A stretch of DNA of 27,834 bases from Armatimonadota bacterium (GTDB lineage: Bacteria > Armatimonadota > JAAZEB01), in contig DUUU01000389.1 in assembly GCA_012841485.1 (NCBI GenBank), positions 1 through 27,834 of the forward strand, read 5' to 3'. Position numbers and translations under genes: made by a program. Of the stretch, positions 1-8,606 are shown piece by piece. Under the pieces are notes generated by a model, which saw only the letters and a program-made list of their open reading frames with translations, made no database searches and had not been told where the DNA came from. Every line of letters begins with the position of its first letter. Position 1 is the first letter of the stretch.

Positions 1-1987
1 CCGCGCGCGCGTCCTGGGTTGCTTCCAGGATGACCATCCCGACGATGCCATCGCCCGCGGCCCGCCACACCTGGGTCACTTGCCAGGGCGAGGGGGGAGT
101 TTTGGGAGTAGGCACGCCGTTGATCAATCCGGGCTGGAGCGTGTAGCGCGCGCCCAGGGCGCCCGCCACATCCGGGCGCAACGCCAGCGCCGTGCGATCT
201 TCACGCTCCGAGAGCCAGCGACTGGTGTAGCGCGTCTCATCCTCAAGCACGTGGATCTGGGCGCCACGGAACGCCGCCAGCAGTGGCTGCGGGGCGACCG
301 GACTGGTGAGCAGGCCTCCGGTGAAGGTGTTGCGCAGCCCGCGGCCCTGCGTCACGCCGAAGTACCATTGGCCCGCGCGCCCGCGGATGCCGCGCATGTT
401 GCGGTCGCGAGTCACGAAGCGCTCCGGCATCGCCTGGCCGGGCGCGGTCCCGGTCCACCAGGGCGCGCAATAGATACCGGCGACACCCCCGTCGACGGGC
501 GTTGCTCGCTCCAGGGCGCGCCACATCAGCCACTGGACGCGCGCGTCGCTCGTGGCGCCGGCCGCGGTCACCAGTGCCTCGCGCCACACGTAGCCCCAGG
601 TCTGCTTCCACCACACGTCGCTCCAGTACTCGGGCTGGGCCTCGGCGGTGAGGACCAGCGGCCAGTAGTTGGCCGTCTGCTTCAGCAGCTTCAGGGCCAG
701 GGGATCGCCGGTGAGCTTCGCGTAGCGCCCCAGGATGATCACGTTCAGCGCGTGGTAGACGGGCGCCTCATTCTCCTGTCCGATGTAGCGGAATCCGCCA
801 TCCGGCAGCTGGCTCTCCGCCACCTTGTCCAGCATCGCCTTCGCCTCTTCGAGGTCCTCGGGGCGCTGGTACAGCTCGGCCGAGAGCGCCATGATCAGCA
901 CGTAGTAGAGGTCCTGGTTCGCGTAGAGGCCCCCGGCCAGTCCGGCCCAATCCCACGCCTCTTCGTGCCGGTAGGCCCGGCGTTGCAGGTCAATTGCCTT
1001 TGCCAGCGTGTCGCGCCAGCGTGGCCATGCGGCTTCTCCCTCGGGAAGCAGGCGCAGCCAGCGGATACCATCCAACAGCGGGCTCAGCGTGAAGCGGTTC
1101 ACGTTGGGATCACCTGGGAGAGGCCCTTGGCGCCACCACCAGCCCTCGTCGCGGCATTGCGCGGTGAGCCAATCGACGAGCCCCAGGGCATGCTCCAGCA
1201 GATCCTTCCTCCCCCGATGGGGCGATTCCGGATCGGCGACTGCGTAGGCGAGGGGCACCAGCTGCTCGGCGACCCCGCGGTATTGCCAGGCGCTGCGGAT
1301 CTCCGCCGGCGGCCGGAAGGGCGGAAGCTCCGCCTGATAGCGCCGGGCGTTCAGGATCAGATAGGGATTGCCCTCGCGGGCGAGCGCCTCCCAGGCGGCA
1401 CGAGCAGCCACCGGGCCAATCGGGGCGATGGGGAGCTTCACCCCCGGCTTGGGGCGCGCCTCCACGTGGTCCACCCACCACACCGTCGTCTTCTCGATTT
1501 CTGGCTGCCCGTAGCCCTGCGCCCGGAAGGAGAGGCGCCGCGCCGCCGTCAGATCGGCCTCGCGTACCTTGCCAAACGACTCGATGGGAAGCGTGAACTG
1601 CCGCCACCCGGTGAAATCGAGTGGGATGCTCGTCATAAAGTAGCCGTTCATCTCCCCCGTGAGGAGTACGTTCAGCCTGAAGGGACAGGGTTTGTCCAGA
1701 TGCAGCCAGAAGCGCACCGCGTCCACCCCCGACCAGTCGGTGAGGAGCACGGGCGAGTCCGGCCCCGGTCGCTCCGCCACGGGCCAGCGCAGTGCCTGCG
1801 TCGGGGCACCGTCGCGCGGAGGCCCCTCCTCCGGCACGAGCACCGCCGACCAGGGAGCCTCGTCCAACGTGATGGCCGTGAGTGTTTGGAATGAGCCGGC
1901 GCCAGTGGCTGCCGGACCCGCCTCTGCCGCGCCCATCGCTGTCCCGACGCCCAGAAGAGCCAATAGGCATCCCATCAGAGCCTCCAT
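1..1987 (-). CDS. Secreted CBM plus alpha/alpha-toroid carbohydrate-active protein (3' end off window)
   Basis: The frame stays open from the ATG at 1987 to the left edge (about 662 codons), so the C-terminus is missing. The first ~20 residues (MEALMGCLLALLGVGTAMG) look like a signal peptide. Residues ~40-170 resemble a carbohydrate-binding beta-sandwich (pattern ...GWRQFTLPIESFGKVREADL...). Residues ~185-480 are helical, with repeated Trp/Tyr-rich segments such as DEGWWWRQG, EEAWDWAGL, QLPDGGFRYIG and YWSDVWWKQ, as in (alpha/alpha) toroid polysaccharide lyases and glycoside hydrolases. After ~510 a beta-rich part begins. A purine-rich stretch (AAGGGGAAG) precedes the ATG. It is probably exported and acts on or binds a polysaccharide. 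The exact family (heparinase-like, GH or lyase) cannot be decided by eye and I see no certain catalytic residues. It is transcribed away from the LysM gene. Confidence 0.72.
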   Translation of the reverse strand, partial: MEALMGCLLALLGVGTAMGAAEAGPAATGAGSFQTLTAITLDEAPWSAVLVPEEGPPRDGAPTQALRWPVAERPGPDSPVLLTDWSGVDAVRFWLHLDKPCPFRLNVLLTGEMNGYFMTSIPLDFTGWRQFTLPIESFGKVREADLTAARRLSFRAQGYGQPEIEKTTVWWVDHVEARPKPGVKLPIAPIGPVAARAAWEALAREGNPYLILNARRYQAELPPFRPPAEIRSAWQYRGVAEQLVPLAYAVADPESPHRGRKDLLEHALGLVDWLTAQCRDEGWWWRQGPLPGDPNVNRFTLSPLLDGIRWLRLLPEGEAAWPRWRDTLAKAIDLQRRAYRHEEAWDWAGLAGGLYANQDLYYVLIMALSAELYQRPEDLEEAKAMLDKVAESQLPDGGFRYIGQENEAPVYHALNVIILGRYAKLTGDPLALKLLKQTANYWPLVLTAEAQPEYWSDVWWKQTWGYVWREALVTAAGATSDARVQWLMWRALERATPVDGGVAGIYCAPWWTGTAPGQAMPERFVTRDRNMRGIRGRAGQWYFGVTQGRGLRNTFTGGLLTSPVAPQPLLAAFRGAQIHVLEDETRYTSRWLSEREDRTALALRPDVAGALGARYTLQPGLINGVPTPKTPPSPWQVTQVWRAAGDGIVGMVILEATQDARA

Positions 1988-2314
1988 GCCGCTTCCCCTT
2001 TTCACCCCGATGCGTTGATCACTGTGGCGCACCGGGTCGATATGGCACACAGGGCGAGAGGTATTCCCCGCGATTGCGGAGCTATTCGCCACGGCGCGCG
2101 GAGTGCCCTGCCAGTGCCACCGGATGGGGTGGAGGCAAAGAGAGCAGGGTGCGCCTTCTCGCTCCGACCCAATCGGCGATCCGAGGTGTACCGCCTGGGC
2201 GGCATCCGCGAGGAGAGGGATGTATCGCTACTACATCTAGCCGATGGTCTTGACGCGACACCCAACATCTGGTATGATACCGGTGGCAGCCGAGCAGGCA
2301 GCCAGGTGGTGACT
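1988..2314. other. Divergent intergenic region
   Basis: This 327-bp gap lies between the two divergent genes. It holds the LysM-gene promoter (2250-2278). An open frame reads through it in phase with the LysM gene from 2015, but its translation is Arg-rich, has no recognisable domain and lies upstream of the promoter, so I treat it as non-coding. I could not place a convincing promoter for the minus-strand gene. Confidence 0.6.
2250..2278 (+). promoter_or_regulatory. Sigma-70-type promoter of the LysM gene
   Basis: The -35 box TTGACG (2250-2255) and -10 box TATGAT (2273-2278) are separated by 17 bp. The -10 box sits inside an 11-bp odd palindrome, GGTATGATACC (2271-2281), which could be a small operator. 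The expected transcript start is near 2285, about 30 nt before the LysM start codon. Confidence 0.75.
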
Positions 2315-2689
2315 ATGAGAGCACGCAGGGGCAGAAAGGGGTCCCGGTTTGGCCGGATGATGGACGAGATGGCGGCGATCCTCTGGTTGGCCGCTTTGAG
2401 CCTCGTCATTCTCTCCGGGGCGCGCGCTGTCACCAGCGTGCTGAAGCACCAGCGCGACGAGCGCTATCCGCAGAGCGCCGTGGTCGAGGTGAAGCGGGGC
2501 GATTGTCTATGGAGTATTGCCAAGCGTCTCAGCCGTCCTGGCGAGGACCCTCGGCGCATGGTGCATATCCTCTCGGTTGCCAACCGGATCTCTACTGGCC
2601 AGGTCCTCTACCCTGGCGACCGTCTCGTTGTTCCGTATGTCGAGACGCGCGCTCCCTCTGATACCGGGGCGGTTCTCGCCCGGCGCTGA
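2315..2689 (+). CDS. Membrane-anchored LysM protein (YneA-like architecture)
   Basis: A 124-aa protein. The ATG at 2315 is chosen because AGGTGG lies 5 nt upstream and the promoter at 2250-2278 excludes the longer frame. The N-terminus is strongly basic (MRARRGRKGSRFGR), followed by one membrane helix at ~19-36 and a single LysM domain at ~56-108 with the usual VKRGDCLWSIAKRL opening and LYPGDRLVVP close. LysM binds N-acetylglucosamine-containing glycans, so the domain should sit in peptidoglycan on the outer face of the cytoplasmic membrane. The size and layout (one TM plus one LysM) match the SOS division inhibitor YneA, which usually neighbours lexA. No lexA is in the window and no clear LexA box was seen, so the division-inhibitor role is only a possibility; a generic cell-wall-binding protein is the alternative. 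Confidence 0.82.
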   Translation: MRARRGRKGSRFGRMMDEMAAILWLAALSLVILSGARAVTSVLKHQRDERYPQSAVVEVKRGDCLWSIAKRLSRPGEDPRRMVHILSVANRISTGQVLYPGDRLVVPYVETRAPSDTGAVLARR

Positions 2690-2838
2690 TCCCCATCCTT
2701 CAACAGACGTTCTGCGGCCCTCCTGCGGGTCTATTGGCAACGCGCCCTGGTTTCAGATGCGCGTGAAGTCGCCGGCTTCTCGCGGAGTGCCGTCATGGCA
2801 ACCCTCATGCCTCGATAGAAGCGGGAAGGTGTGCGAAC

Positions 2839-3482
2839 ATGGATGACAGCACCCAAGAGAGCACGGAAGGAATGCGGCGCTGCGGCATAGGGGCTGGCGC
2901 ATCCTGGGTGCGCTGGGGCAGGCCGCGTTCCTGGGGGGGACCACCCCCGCGCACTTCATTGACCGCTATGGACAGGGAGATCGGGCGCGCCCGGCGAACG
3001 CCATCGTAGTATTGGGTGCGCGCGTTGATGAACGAGGAGAGCCGGGCGACAGCCGGCGCGCGCGCACGCTGCACGCCGTCTCCCTCTACGAGCGCGGGCT
3101 GGCGCCAAAGATCCTTTGCACTGGCGGCATCGGCGACCACCCACCGAGCGAAGCCGCTGCCGCCGCAGCATTGGCCCGCGCGCGGGGTGCCGTCGGCAGA
3201 TCTGCTCCTGGAGGAGCAGTCTACGAGCACGCGGGAGAACGCCCTCTACGCGGCGAAGATCTGCCGTGAGATGGGGGGAGGTCATCGTTGTCAGCGACCC
3301 CTATCACCTATGGCGGGCGAGGCGGGAGTTCACCCGAGCGGGCCTCATCGTCCCCGTCAGTCCGGCTCGCGAGTGCGCGCGCAACCAGGTGTTGCACCGG
3401 CGTTTCTACTGGGCCGCGCGAGAGGTGTTGATGCTCGCCCGAGACGTTCTCCGAGGGAGGGAGCGCCGGGCAGGTGGAGTAG
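2839..3482 (+). pseudogene. DUF218 (YdcF/SanA-like) gene split over three frames
   Basis: DUF218 proteins are membrane-linked and implicated in envelope or polysaccharide functions. The start ATG (2839) has AAGGTG 7 nt upstream. Recognisable family sequence is spread over frames: the N-terminal hydrophobic stretch and NAIVVLGARVDERGEPG to ...KILCTGGIGDHPPSEA in one frame (to ~3175), VPSADLLLEEQSTSTRENALYAAKICREMG in the next (~3175-3270), then GEVIVVSDPYHLWRARREF in the third. The start codon itself is in a different frame from the first block. One junction coincides with a G6 run at ~3272; a G7 run is at 2933-2939. The third frame has no stop and reads into the next gene. A TAG at 3480-3482 would be the natural end after one more shift. 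No substitutions look inactivating, so recent decay or sequence error are both possible. Confidence 0.7.
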
Positions 3483-3490
3483 GAGATCTC

Positions 3491-4591
3491 ATGAGTGAAC
3501 GCTGTTCACAGCCATCTACCATCCGTTTTCTTCAGCCGTGGGATGGCGACATCCTCAATCGGCACGATGGCAAGGCCGTCGAGGGCGGCCTTGAGATTGC
3601 CGTGCGCGGAGAAGCCCCGGCCAACGTCGCGGTGACCGTCAACGGCATTCCAATGCGCCGCGATGGCACGACCTTCGTTGGCAACGTGGTCCTGCGCGAT
3701 TTCGAGACAAAGCTCACTGCGCGCGCGGAGGGCGTTGGCGAGGAGAGCATCACGCTGCTTTGGGACCGCAACTCGTTCCCGCGCTATCGTTTCTCGGTGG
3801 ATGACAACATCCAGTTTCTGAAGGATCTCGCGGCCAACGCCACGCGCTACAACTCACTTTTCGACAACTGGTACCTCGCTTTCTGGCGCGAGATGAACCA
3901 GCGCTACGGCGCGCGCGTCCAGTTCAACGTCTACTATGCCACGGATGAGCGCGACTTCAACCTCTCGCAGATGCCAGTGCGCTACCGCGACGAATGGAAG
4001 GCCAACGCCGACTGGCTGCGCCTCACCTTCCACGCCTATGCCGACCATCCCGACCGGCCTTACCTGAACGCCACCTACGAGGAGATCGAGCGCGACTTCG
4101 TGCTGATTCACCGGGAGATCGAGCGGTTTGCCGGGCCGGAGCTCCTCAGCCCCTTCACCACAATCCACTGGGGCGCGGCCACCCTGGAGGCCTGCCGTGC
4201 ACTGCGTGACCACGGCATGCGGGGCTTCGCCGGCTACTTCGTCCTGCAAGATGGCGAGCCGCTGGTCTCCTACTACCTTGACCGCGAGCAGGTCGAGCAT
4301 GTGAACACGCGCGACTACTGGAAGGACACGCGCGAGAATATCCTGTTCGTCAAGCATGACCAGGTGGTCAACACGATTCCGCTGGAGCGCGTGGTGCCGC
4401 ATCTGGAGGAGGTGGCTGCGCGTCCGCATGAGGCAGAGGTGATCGAGCTGATGGTCCACGAGCAGTACTTCTGCCCCTTCCTCAGCCATTACCAGCCGGA
4501 TATCCAGCAGCGAGTGGAGGCGGCTATCCGCTGGGCCACGGAGAAGGGCTACAAGCCGGTCTTCTTCGAAGAGGGCTTCCTCGGGGCGTAG
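3491..4591 (+). CDS. Polysaccharide deacetylase-like (NodB-fold) protein
   Basis: A 366-aa protein without signal peptide. The ATG at 3491 follows a purine-rich GGAGTAGGAG; the longer open frame upstream belongs to the broken DUF218 gene. Residues ~1-95 form a small beta-sandwich (AVRGEAPANVAVTVNGIPM...). From ~98 onwards the protein has NodB-like features: a paired Asp in FSVDDN (104-105), a His-bearing segment LTFHAYADHPDRPY (H181, H186), GAATLEACRALRDHGMRGF, and a late MVHEQYF followed by a helix WATEKGYKPVFFEE. In carbohydrate esterase family 4 the Asp and two His bind the metal, so a metal-dependent deacetylase or related glycan-modifying enzyme is plausible, but the motifs are divergent and activity is unproven. 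It ends just before a bidirectional terminator. Confidence 0.6.
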   Translation: MSERCSQPSTIRFLQPWDGDILNRHDGKAVEGGLEIAVRGEAPANVAVTVNGIPMRRDGTTFVGNVVLRDFETKLTARAEGVGEESITLLWDRNSFPRYRFSVDDNIQFLKDLAANATRYNSLFDNWYLAFWREMNQRYGARVQFNVYYATDERDFNLSQMPVRYRDEWKANADWLRLTFHAYADHPDRPYLNATYEEIERDFVLIHREIERFAGPELLSPFTTIHWGAATLEACRALRDHGMRGFAGYFVLQDGEPLVSYYLDREQVEHVNTRDYWKDTRENILFVKHDQVVNTIPLERVVPHLEEVAARPHEAEVIELMVHEQYFCPFLSHYQPDIQQRVEAAIRWATEKGYKPVFFEEGFLGA

Positions 4592-4610
4592 AGACCCGCG
4601 CTGCTTGCGT

Positions 4611-4634
4611 GGCGCGGGCCAGAAGGCCCGCGCC
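4611..4634. terminator. Bidirectional hairpin between convergent genes
   Basis: A perfect 10-bp stem, GGCGCGGGCC paired with GGCCCGCGCC around an AGAA tetraloop, lies between the stops of the convergent genes at 4591 and 4644. The plus strand continues GCCTGTTTGC, only weakly U-rich. The position and symmetry suit a terminator used from both sides. Confidence 0.7.
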
Positions 4635-4643
4635 GCCTGTTTG

Positions 4644-7600
4644 CTAGTTCGCCCCCAGCAGGATCACCTCGACGTTATCCCACGCCTGGCCAGCCTCGGC
4701 CGGGTGGATGTAGACGCCGATGCGCCCCTTTGGGAACGTGGCGTCTTTGATTTGGGAGACCTTCTTGCCATCGAGGTAGCAGGTGTAGGTGTCGCCGGTT
4801 ACCAGGACCTTCACCTTCAAGAGCGGCTTGGGACCAAAGGGAAGCGCCGTTGGCGCCAGCACCCCGCCCCATTGGCCGTCCCGGCGCACGAACCACCACA
4901 AATCTCTTTTTCCGGGGCGGATCACCAGGAAGACGCAGTTGTTCCAGTCCTGGGCGCGCACGCAGAGCCCGGCATCCTGGCCGTTGATCAGGTCCGCCTT
5001 CAGCGCATAGTCGCGCCATTCCCGGTCGCCGGTGAAGGCGAACGCGAACTCTGGTTTTTCGGTGGGCGCGAACCGACCCTCTCGGGTGACCGCCCATTTC
5101 CCATCCATCGAATCCCAGGTTGTTGTGGCCTTGCCCCCGGTGAAAGTCTCGAGGAGGGCAACTCGCGGTTTGGCGGGTGTGGGAGGTGCCGGCCGTGGCT
5201 CGGGGAGGGCTGGCGCGCGCCGCGTTGCCACGCGCACGGGCTGCGGCGCCTTGGGCCCGATTGCTGCCGCCGGTTTCGGTTCCGGAGTAGCTTGCGGCAG
5301 CGCGGCCGGCGGCATATCGCCCACCACGAAGTTATCGATGTAGTAGCGGGTCCCCATGGCGTTCCCGGTCAGCCCCGCTTCCGCGTACATATTCTCGTCG
5401 CTGGAGTCCCAGTTGGCGAAGACGAGTTCCTCGACGAGGAGCGGGTTCGCGTTGGGGAAGAAGCGGCGCAGCGCGCCCAACAGGTCGAACTCCGCCCGGT
5501 GCCAGGCATTGTCTGCGCGAACGTCCTCAATCTTGCCCAGGCTGGCGAGCACGCCAGCGGCGGGGTTGACGCTCGGTTGGCCGGTGAATCCGATCACATA
5601 GTAGATCCGGCCGATGCGCACATAGAGGTTCACCAGAATCCCCGGGGGCACGCGGTAGTCAAAAGCGAGCATCTTTGCCTTCATGGCATCGAACCGTTCG
5701 GCGACCGCCTGTACCCGAAAATCGCCCCCCGGCTGGGCGTTCGTGATGGCCAGGCATCGCTTCCCGCCTGCGGCGGTACTCGCATCCGTAGCCAGGCGCG
5801 CGCTCACCTCGCGCCACTGCCCGACCCCCGCCTCGAAATCATTGAAGATCGGAAGCGTCACCGGCACGGAGTTCGCCGCCAATCGCGCCGCCGGCGCCTC
5901 CGGCTTGCCTGGCTTGCGCGTGACCAGCGGCAGCTCCTTCTCTTTTTCATAGCAAAGCAGGACGCGGGCGAGCATGATGCCGTTGTTTTGCGTCCAGATC
6001 GCCACCCGGTCGCCTGTCAACGGGTCGGGGTCCTCGTAGGAGAGGAGGGGCTTATTGTCTACCGAGAGCGAGATGCGGTTTCCTATCTTCTCGATGCGCA
6101 CGAAGAACCACTGCCGGTGCCCCACCTTCTGGGGAGGCAGGGTGTAGGAGCGCGTTTCGGCCACGATGCGGTCTCCCCGCAGGATCGCTGTTCGCTTGTT
6201 GCGCCAGCCGCCGATCAGGAAGGAGTAGCCGCTGCTCAGGCGCTTGCCATCCGCGCAGATGGTGGCGTTCAGGTCGCGGAAACGCTCAGCGTAGGCCTCG
6301 GCCACGGCGTCCATCTTGGGCGCCGCGTAGTATTCTAGCACGAAATCGCCCTCGAAACGCCGCTTGTTCCAGATTGCGGCCAGGCGCTCGCTCCTTCCTC
6401 CGAACCACGACCATCCGGGGCTGCAAGACCACCGGTTGGTCACTTCCCAGACGCCAGACTGCGGCTGCCAATCCGTGGGCGCGTCATGGAACGTGTAGTC
6501 GTAGACGTTCCGAGAACGCACCTGCACGTTGCGAAGGTCCAGCGAGACGCCAACGACATAGAGCCCGACGCAGCTACCGCGAAGGGGATTCGGATCCGCG
6601 TATTTCAGGATGCGCTTGCCATCCAAGTCGGCGATCAGGTAGTTGCCGATGTAGGAGAGCGCCAGGGAGGGCGTCGTGCCGGGCGCAATTCCAGCGGTCA
6701 CGGCGGCCACGGGCTCGGGGGCCGTCTGTCGTAGGAGCTGCAGTGCCAGCTTGCCGGGCTCGGGGGTTCGCGCGACGATGGTGTAGCCGCTCTGTGGATC
6801 CTTCTCGCGGGCTGCGAGGTGGAAGGCGAGGGTCTGGCTTGGGTCGTGCTTCGGGAGGGTGAGCTCCACCGAGACATCGCCAAAGTAATCGCCCTTGCGC
6901 CAGAAGACGGGGCCTTTTGGCCCGGCGCGAAGCACCCAGGCGCGAGCGGGGTTGGCCCACTCCGCCATATCGGGGTGCGCGGCCGAATCGGTGAACTCCT
7001 TGGTGATCTCCTCCTCCGGTGGGGGCGGCTCCTCGCGGAGGATCACCGTCACCTCCTTCACGCGCGAATCGAGGGGCGTCACTCCCACCGCGCCATGCGT
7101 CAGGTAGGGATCCGCCGTCTCCAGCACGCGCAGGCCATCGATGAGGACTGCGGCATAGCCGGGCCGGAACGCCGTCTCGATCACGTAGGCGCGCTTTGGC
7201 TGGTAGCCGCCCCTGGCATCGGCGACGACCACGCGCTTGCCTTCTGCCACCCGGATGATCTGCTGGCGACCAACGCCCGGGGCCGTGCCCGCGTTGGCGC
7301 CCCAGCGAAAGAGGTAGTAGTTCTCCGGGTCGCGCCATCCGAAGATGATCCCGACCCCGTTCAGGTCCGTGGGAAGGACGCGCACGCGGTAGGTATAGTC
7401 CTGCCAGGAGAGGCTTCCCGTGATATCGCCGCCACTGACGCGGCTCCAGCGCTCGCGTCGGGCCATCGGGTCGGCATCGTGGAAGTAGACGGCCGGCTTC
7501 ACGGCGATATCGTCGAAATAGACCCCTTCCCCCTCGACGTAGAGAGCGACCTTTCCCTGGCCGAAGAGGGATTCACGCGCCTCCAGGCAGACCTTGCCAT

Positions 7601-8579
7601 CGACCATCGCGGTGAGGTGGCCATCGAGGATCTGGAGAGCGAGGCGGTACCACTGGTCCTGCACCCAGGCGACCGGCTTGGTCGCCAGAACGGTGGTGTG
7701 GCCATTCACGACACGGATCAGGCGGAGGCCATCGGTGACGTTCCACACCAATCCCAGGTAGTTCTTCGCATCCTGGCAGTAGACTCCCAGGCCAAACGCG
7801 CCGTCTGGCGCGGTGCACTTGACGGACGCCTGGAAGACGTAGTCGTCCCAGAACGGGAGGCCAGTAGCGGCGAGACCAGGGGTGCCGGATCCGCGGTAGA
7901 AGAAGCCGTTGGCGCTTTTCTCCACGTCGCCGACGGTCGTGGTGCTCCAGGTGCCCCCCAGGCGCTCCCAGGGGCCGGCCTCGCTTGCCTCTCGCATGAA
8001 GTCATCGGAGAAGGAAGGGGGCTCGACAGGCTGCAGGCGCAGGCCCGTTGCCTGAAACGCACCCGTGACGCCGATGCCCACTTGCCCCTCGGCGTCACTC
8101 ACATCGCCCGCCACCTGGATGAGCTGGCCCCGGAAGATGATGCTCACCTTCTCCGGGCGCCGTTTCACTTGCAGCGCCGTCGCCTCTGGCCCCAGGGGAA
8201 CGTTCAGCGTGTAGGGAGGCGCCAGGGGGCGCTCCTTTCCCCCACTCACACGGATCAGCGACACGGCCCGGCGGGTGATGCGGACGTAGTCGTGATCCTT
8301 CGGCCCGCGGTAGGCGAAGCAGAGGCGCGCTTCCCCGTTTCCAGGCGCGCGCACGGAGGCGCTCACGTCGTAGGCGACCGAGGCCGTCTCCTCGTGGAGT
8401 TGATAGGCGAAAGGGGCTGGGGAAGCAGCCCGGGCCATGCCGGGGAAGGTCCATAGCCCGAAGACGACGGCTATTGCCAGCCATCTCCGATGGGCGCCCC
8501 GTCCCATGACCTCGAGCTGCAGCGGCCGCTTCCGCACCACTGGAATTCTGAGGTGCCCGCGAGCGTACGTGCCGCCCAT
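4644..8579 (-). CDS. Giant secreted multi-LamG (concanavalin-A-like) surface protein
   Basis: About 1311 aa with a basic N-terminus and a hydrophobic export segment (~34-53, WLAIAVVFGLWTFPGMARA). At least six LamG/DUF1080-like beta-sandwich modules follow at about 55-185, 189-358, 370-510, 530-688, 691-876 and 1143-1310. Each ends with a similar pattern: a short VDGK/LDGK strand, a GxVGxY or GRIGVY strand, then a final beta strand (DDIAV, KEVTV, RNVQV, DNVEV). A CBM-like module (~911-1088, FNDFEAGVGQWREV... YYIDNFVVGD) and a Pro/Ala linker (~1090-1141) precede the last one. No enzyme domain is seen, so I infer glycan binding or a structural surface role. The ATG at 8579 is preceded by AGAAGGGG; a GTG at 8606 or an ATG at 8507 (a more classical signal-peptide start) are alternatives. 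It follows the small CBM gene by 27 bp and is probably co-transcribed. Confidence 0.82.
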   Translation of the reverse strand: MGGTYARGHLRIPVVRKRPLQLEVMGRGAHRRWLAIAVVFGLWTFPGMARAASPAPFAYQLHEETASVAYDVSASVRAPGNGEARLCFAYRGPKDHDYVRITRRAVSLIRVSGGKERPLAPPYTLNVPLGPEATALQVKRRPEKVSIIFRGQLIQVAGDVSDAEGQVGIGVTGAFQATGLRLQPVEPPSFSDDFMREASEAGPWERLGGTWSTTTVGDVEKSANGFFYRGSGTPGLAATGLPFWDDYVFQASVKCTAPDGAFGLGVYCQDAKNYLGLVWNVTDGLRLIRVVNGHTTVLATKPVAWVQDQWYRLALQILDGHLTAMVDGKVCLEARESLFGQGKVALYVEGEGVYFDDIAVKPAVYFHDADPMARRERWSRVSGGDITGSLSWQDYTYRVRVLPTDLNGVGIIFGWRDPENYYLFRWGANAGTAPGVGRQQIIRVAEGKRVVVADARGGYQPKRAYVIETAFRPGYAAVLIDGLRVLETADPYLTHGAVGVTPLDSRVKEVTVILREEPPPPEEEITKEFTDSAAHPDMAEWANPARAWVLRAGPKGPVFWRKGDYFGDVSVELTLPKHDPSQTLAFHLAAREKDPQSGYTIVARTPEPGKLALQLLRQTAPEPVAAVTAGIAPGTTPSLALSYIGNYLIADLDGKRILKYADPNPLRGSCVGLYVVGVSLDLRNVQVRSRNVYDYTFHDAPTDWQPQSGVWEVTNRWSCSPGWSWFGGRSERLAAIWNKRRFEGDFVLEYYAAPKMDAVAEAYAERFRDLNATICADGKRLSSGYSFLIGGWRNKRTAILRGDRIVAETRSYTLPPQKVGHRQWFFVRIEKIGNRISLSVDNKPLLSYEDPDPLTGDRVAIWTQNNGIMLARVLLCYEKEKELPLVTRKPGKPEAPAARLAANSVPVTLPIFNDFEAGVGQWREVSARLATDASTAAGGKRCLAITNAQPGGDFRVQAVAERFDAMKAKMLAFDYRVPPGILVNLYVRIGRIYYVIGFTGQPSVNPAAGVLASLGKIEDVRADNAWHRAEFDLLGALRRFFPNANPLLVEELVFANWDSSDENMYAEAGLTGNAMGTRYYIDNFVVGDMPPAALPQATPEPKPAAAIGPKAPQPVRVATRRAPALPEPRPAPPTPAKPRVALLETFTGGKATTTWDSMDGKWAVTREGRFAPTEKPEFAFAFTGDREWRDYALKADLINGQDAGLCVRAQDWNNCVFLVIRPGKRDLWWFVRRDGQWGGVLAPTALPFGPKPLLKVKVLVTGDTYTCYLDGKKVSQIKDATFPKGRIGVYIHPAEAGQAWDNVEVILLGAN

Positions 8580-8606
8580 TCGTCCCCTTCTCCCTTCGAG
8601 GATCAC

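Noticed and set aside
80..1894. 604-codon plus-strand open frame
   Set aside because: It is antisense to the secreted protein gene in codon-aligned register, Arg/Pro/Gly-rich and without domain features; the minus frame has a signal peptide and coherent domains.
4605..8456. Long plus-strand open frames (4605-6338, 6819-8456)
   Set aside because: They mirror the codons of the LamG-array gene and show low-complexity Arg/His/Gly-rich translations.
8511..8548. Polylinker-like cluster of restriction sites (CTCGAG, CTGCAG, GCGGCCGC, GAATTC)
   Set aside because: It resembles a cloning-vector remnant, but the flanks are continuous genomic sequence, the frame stays open through it, and such sites can arise by chance in GC-rich DNA. 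Worth a glance only if the N-terminus of the LamG protein matters.
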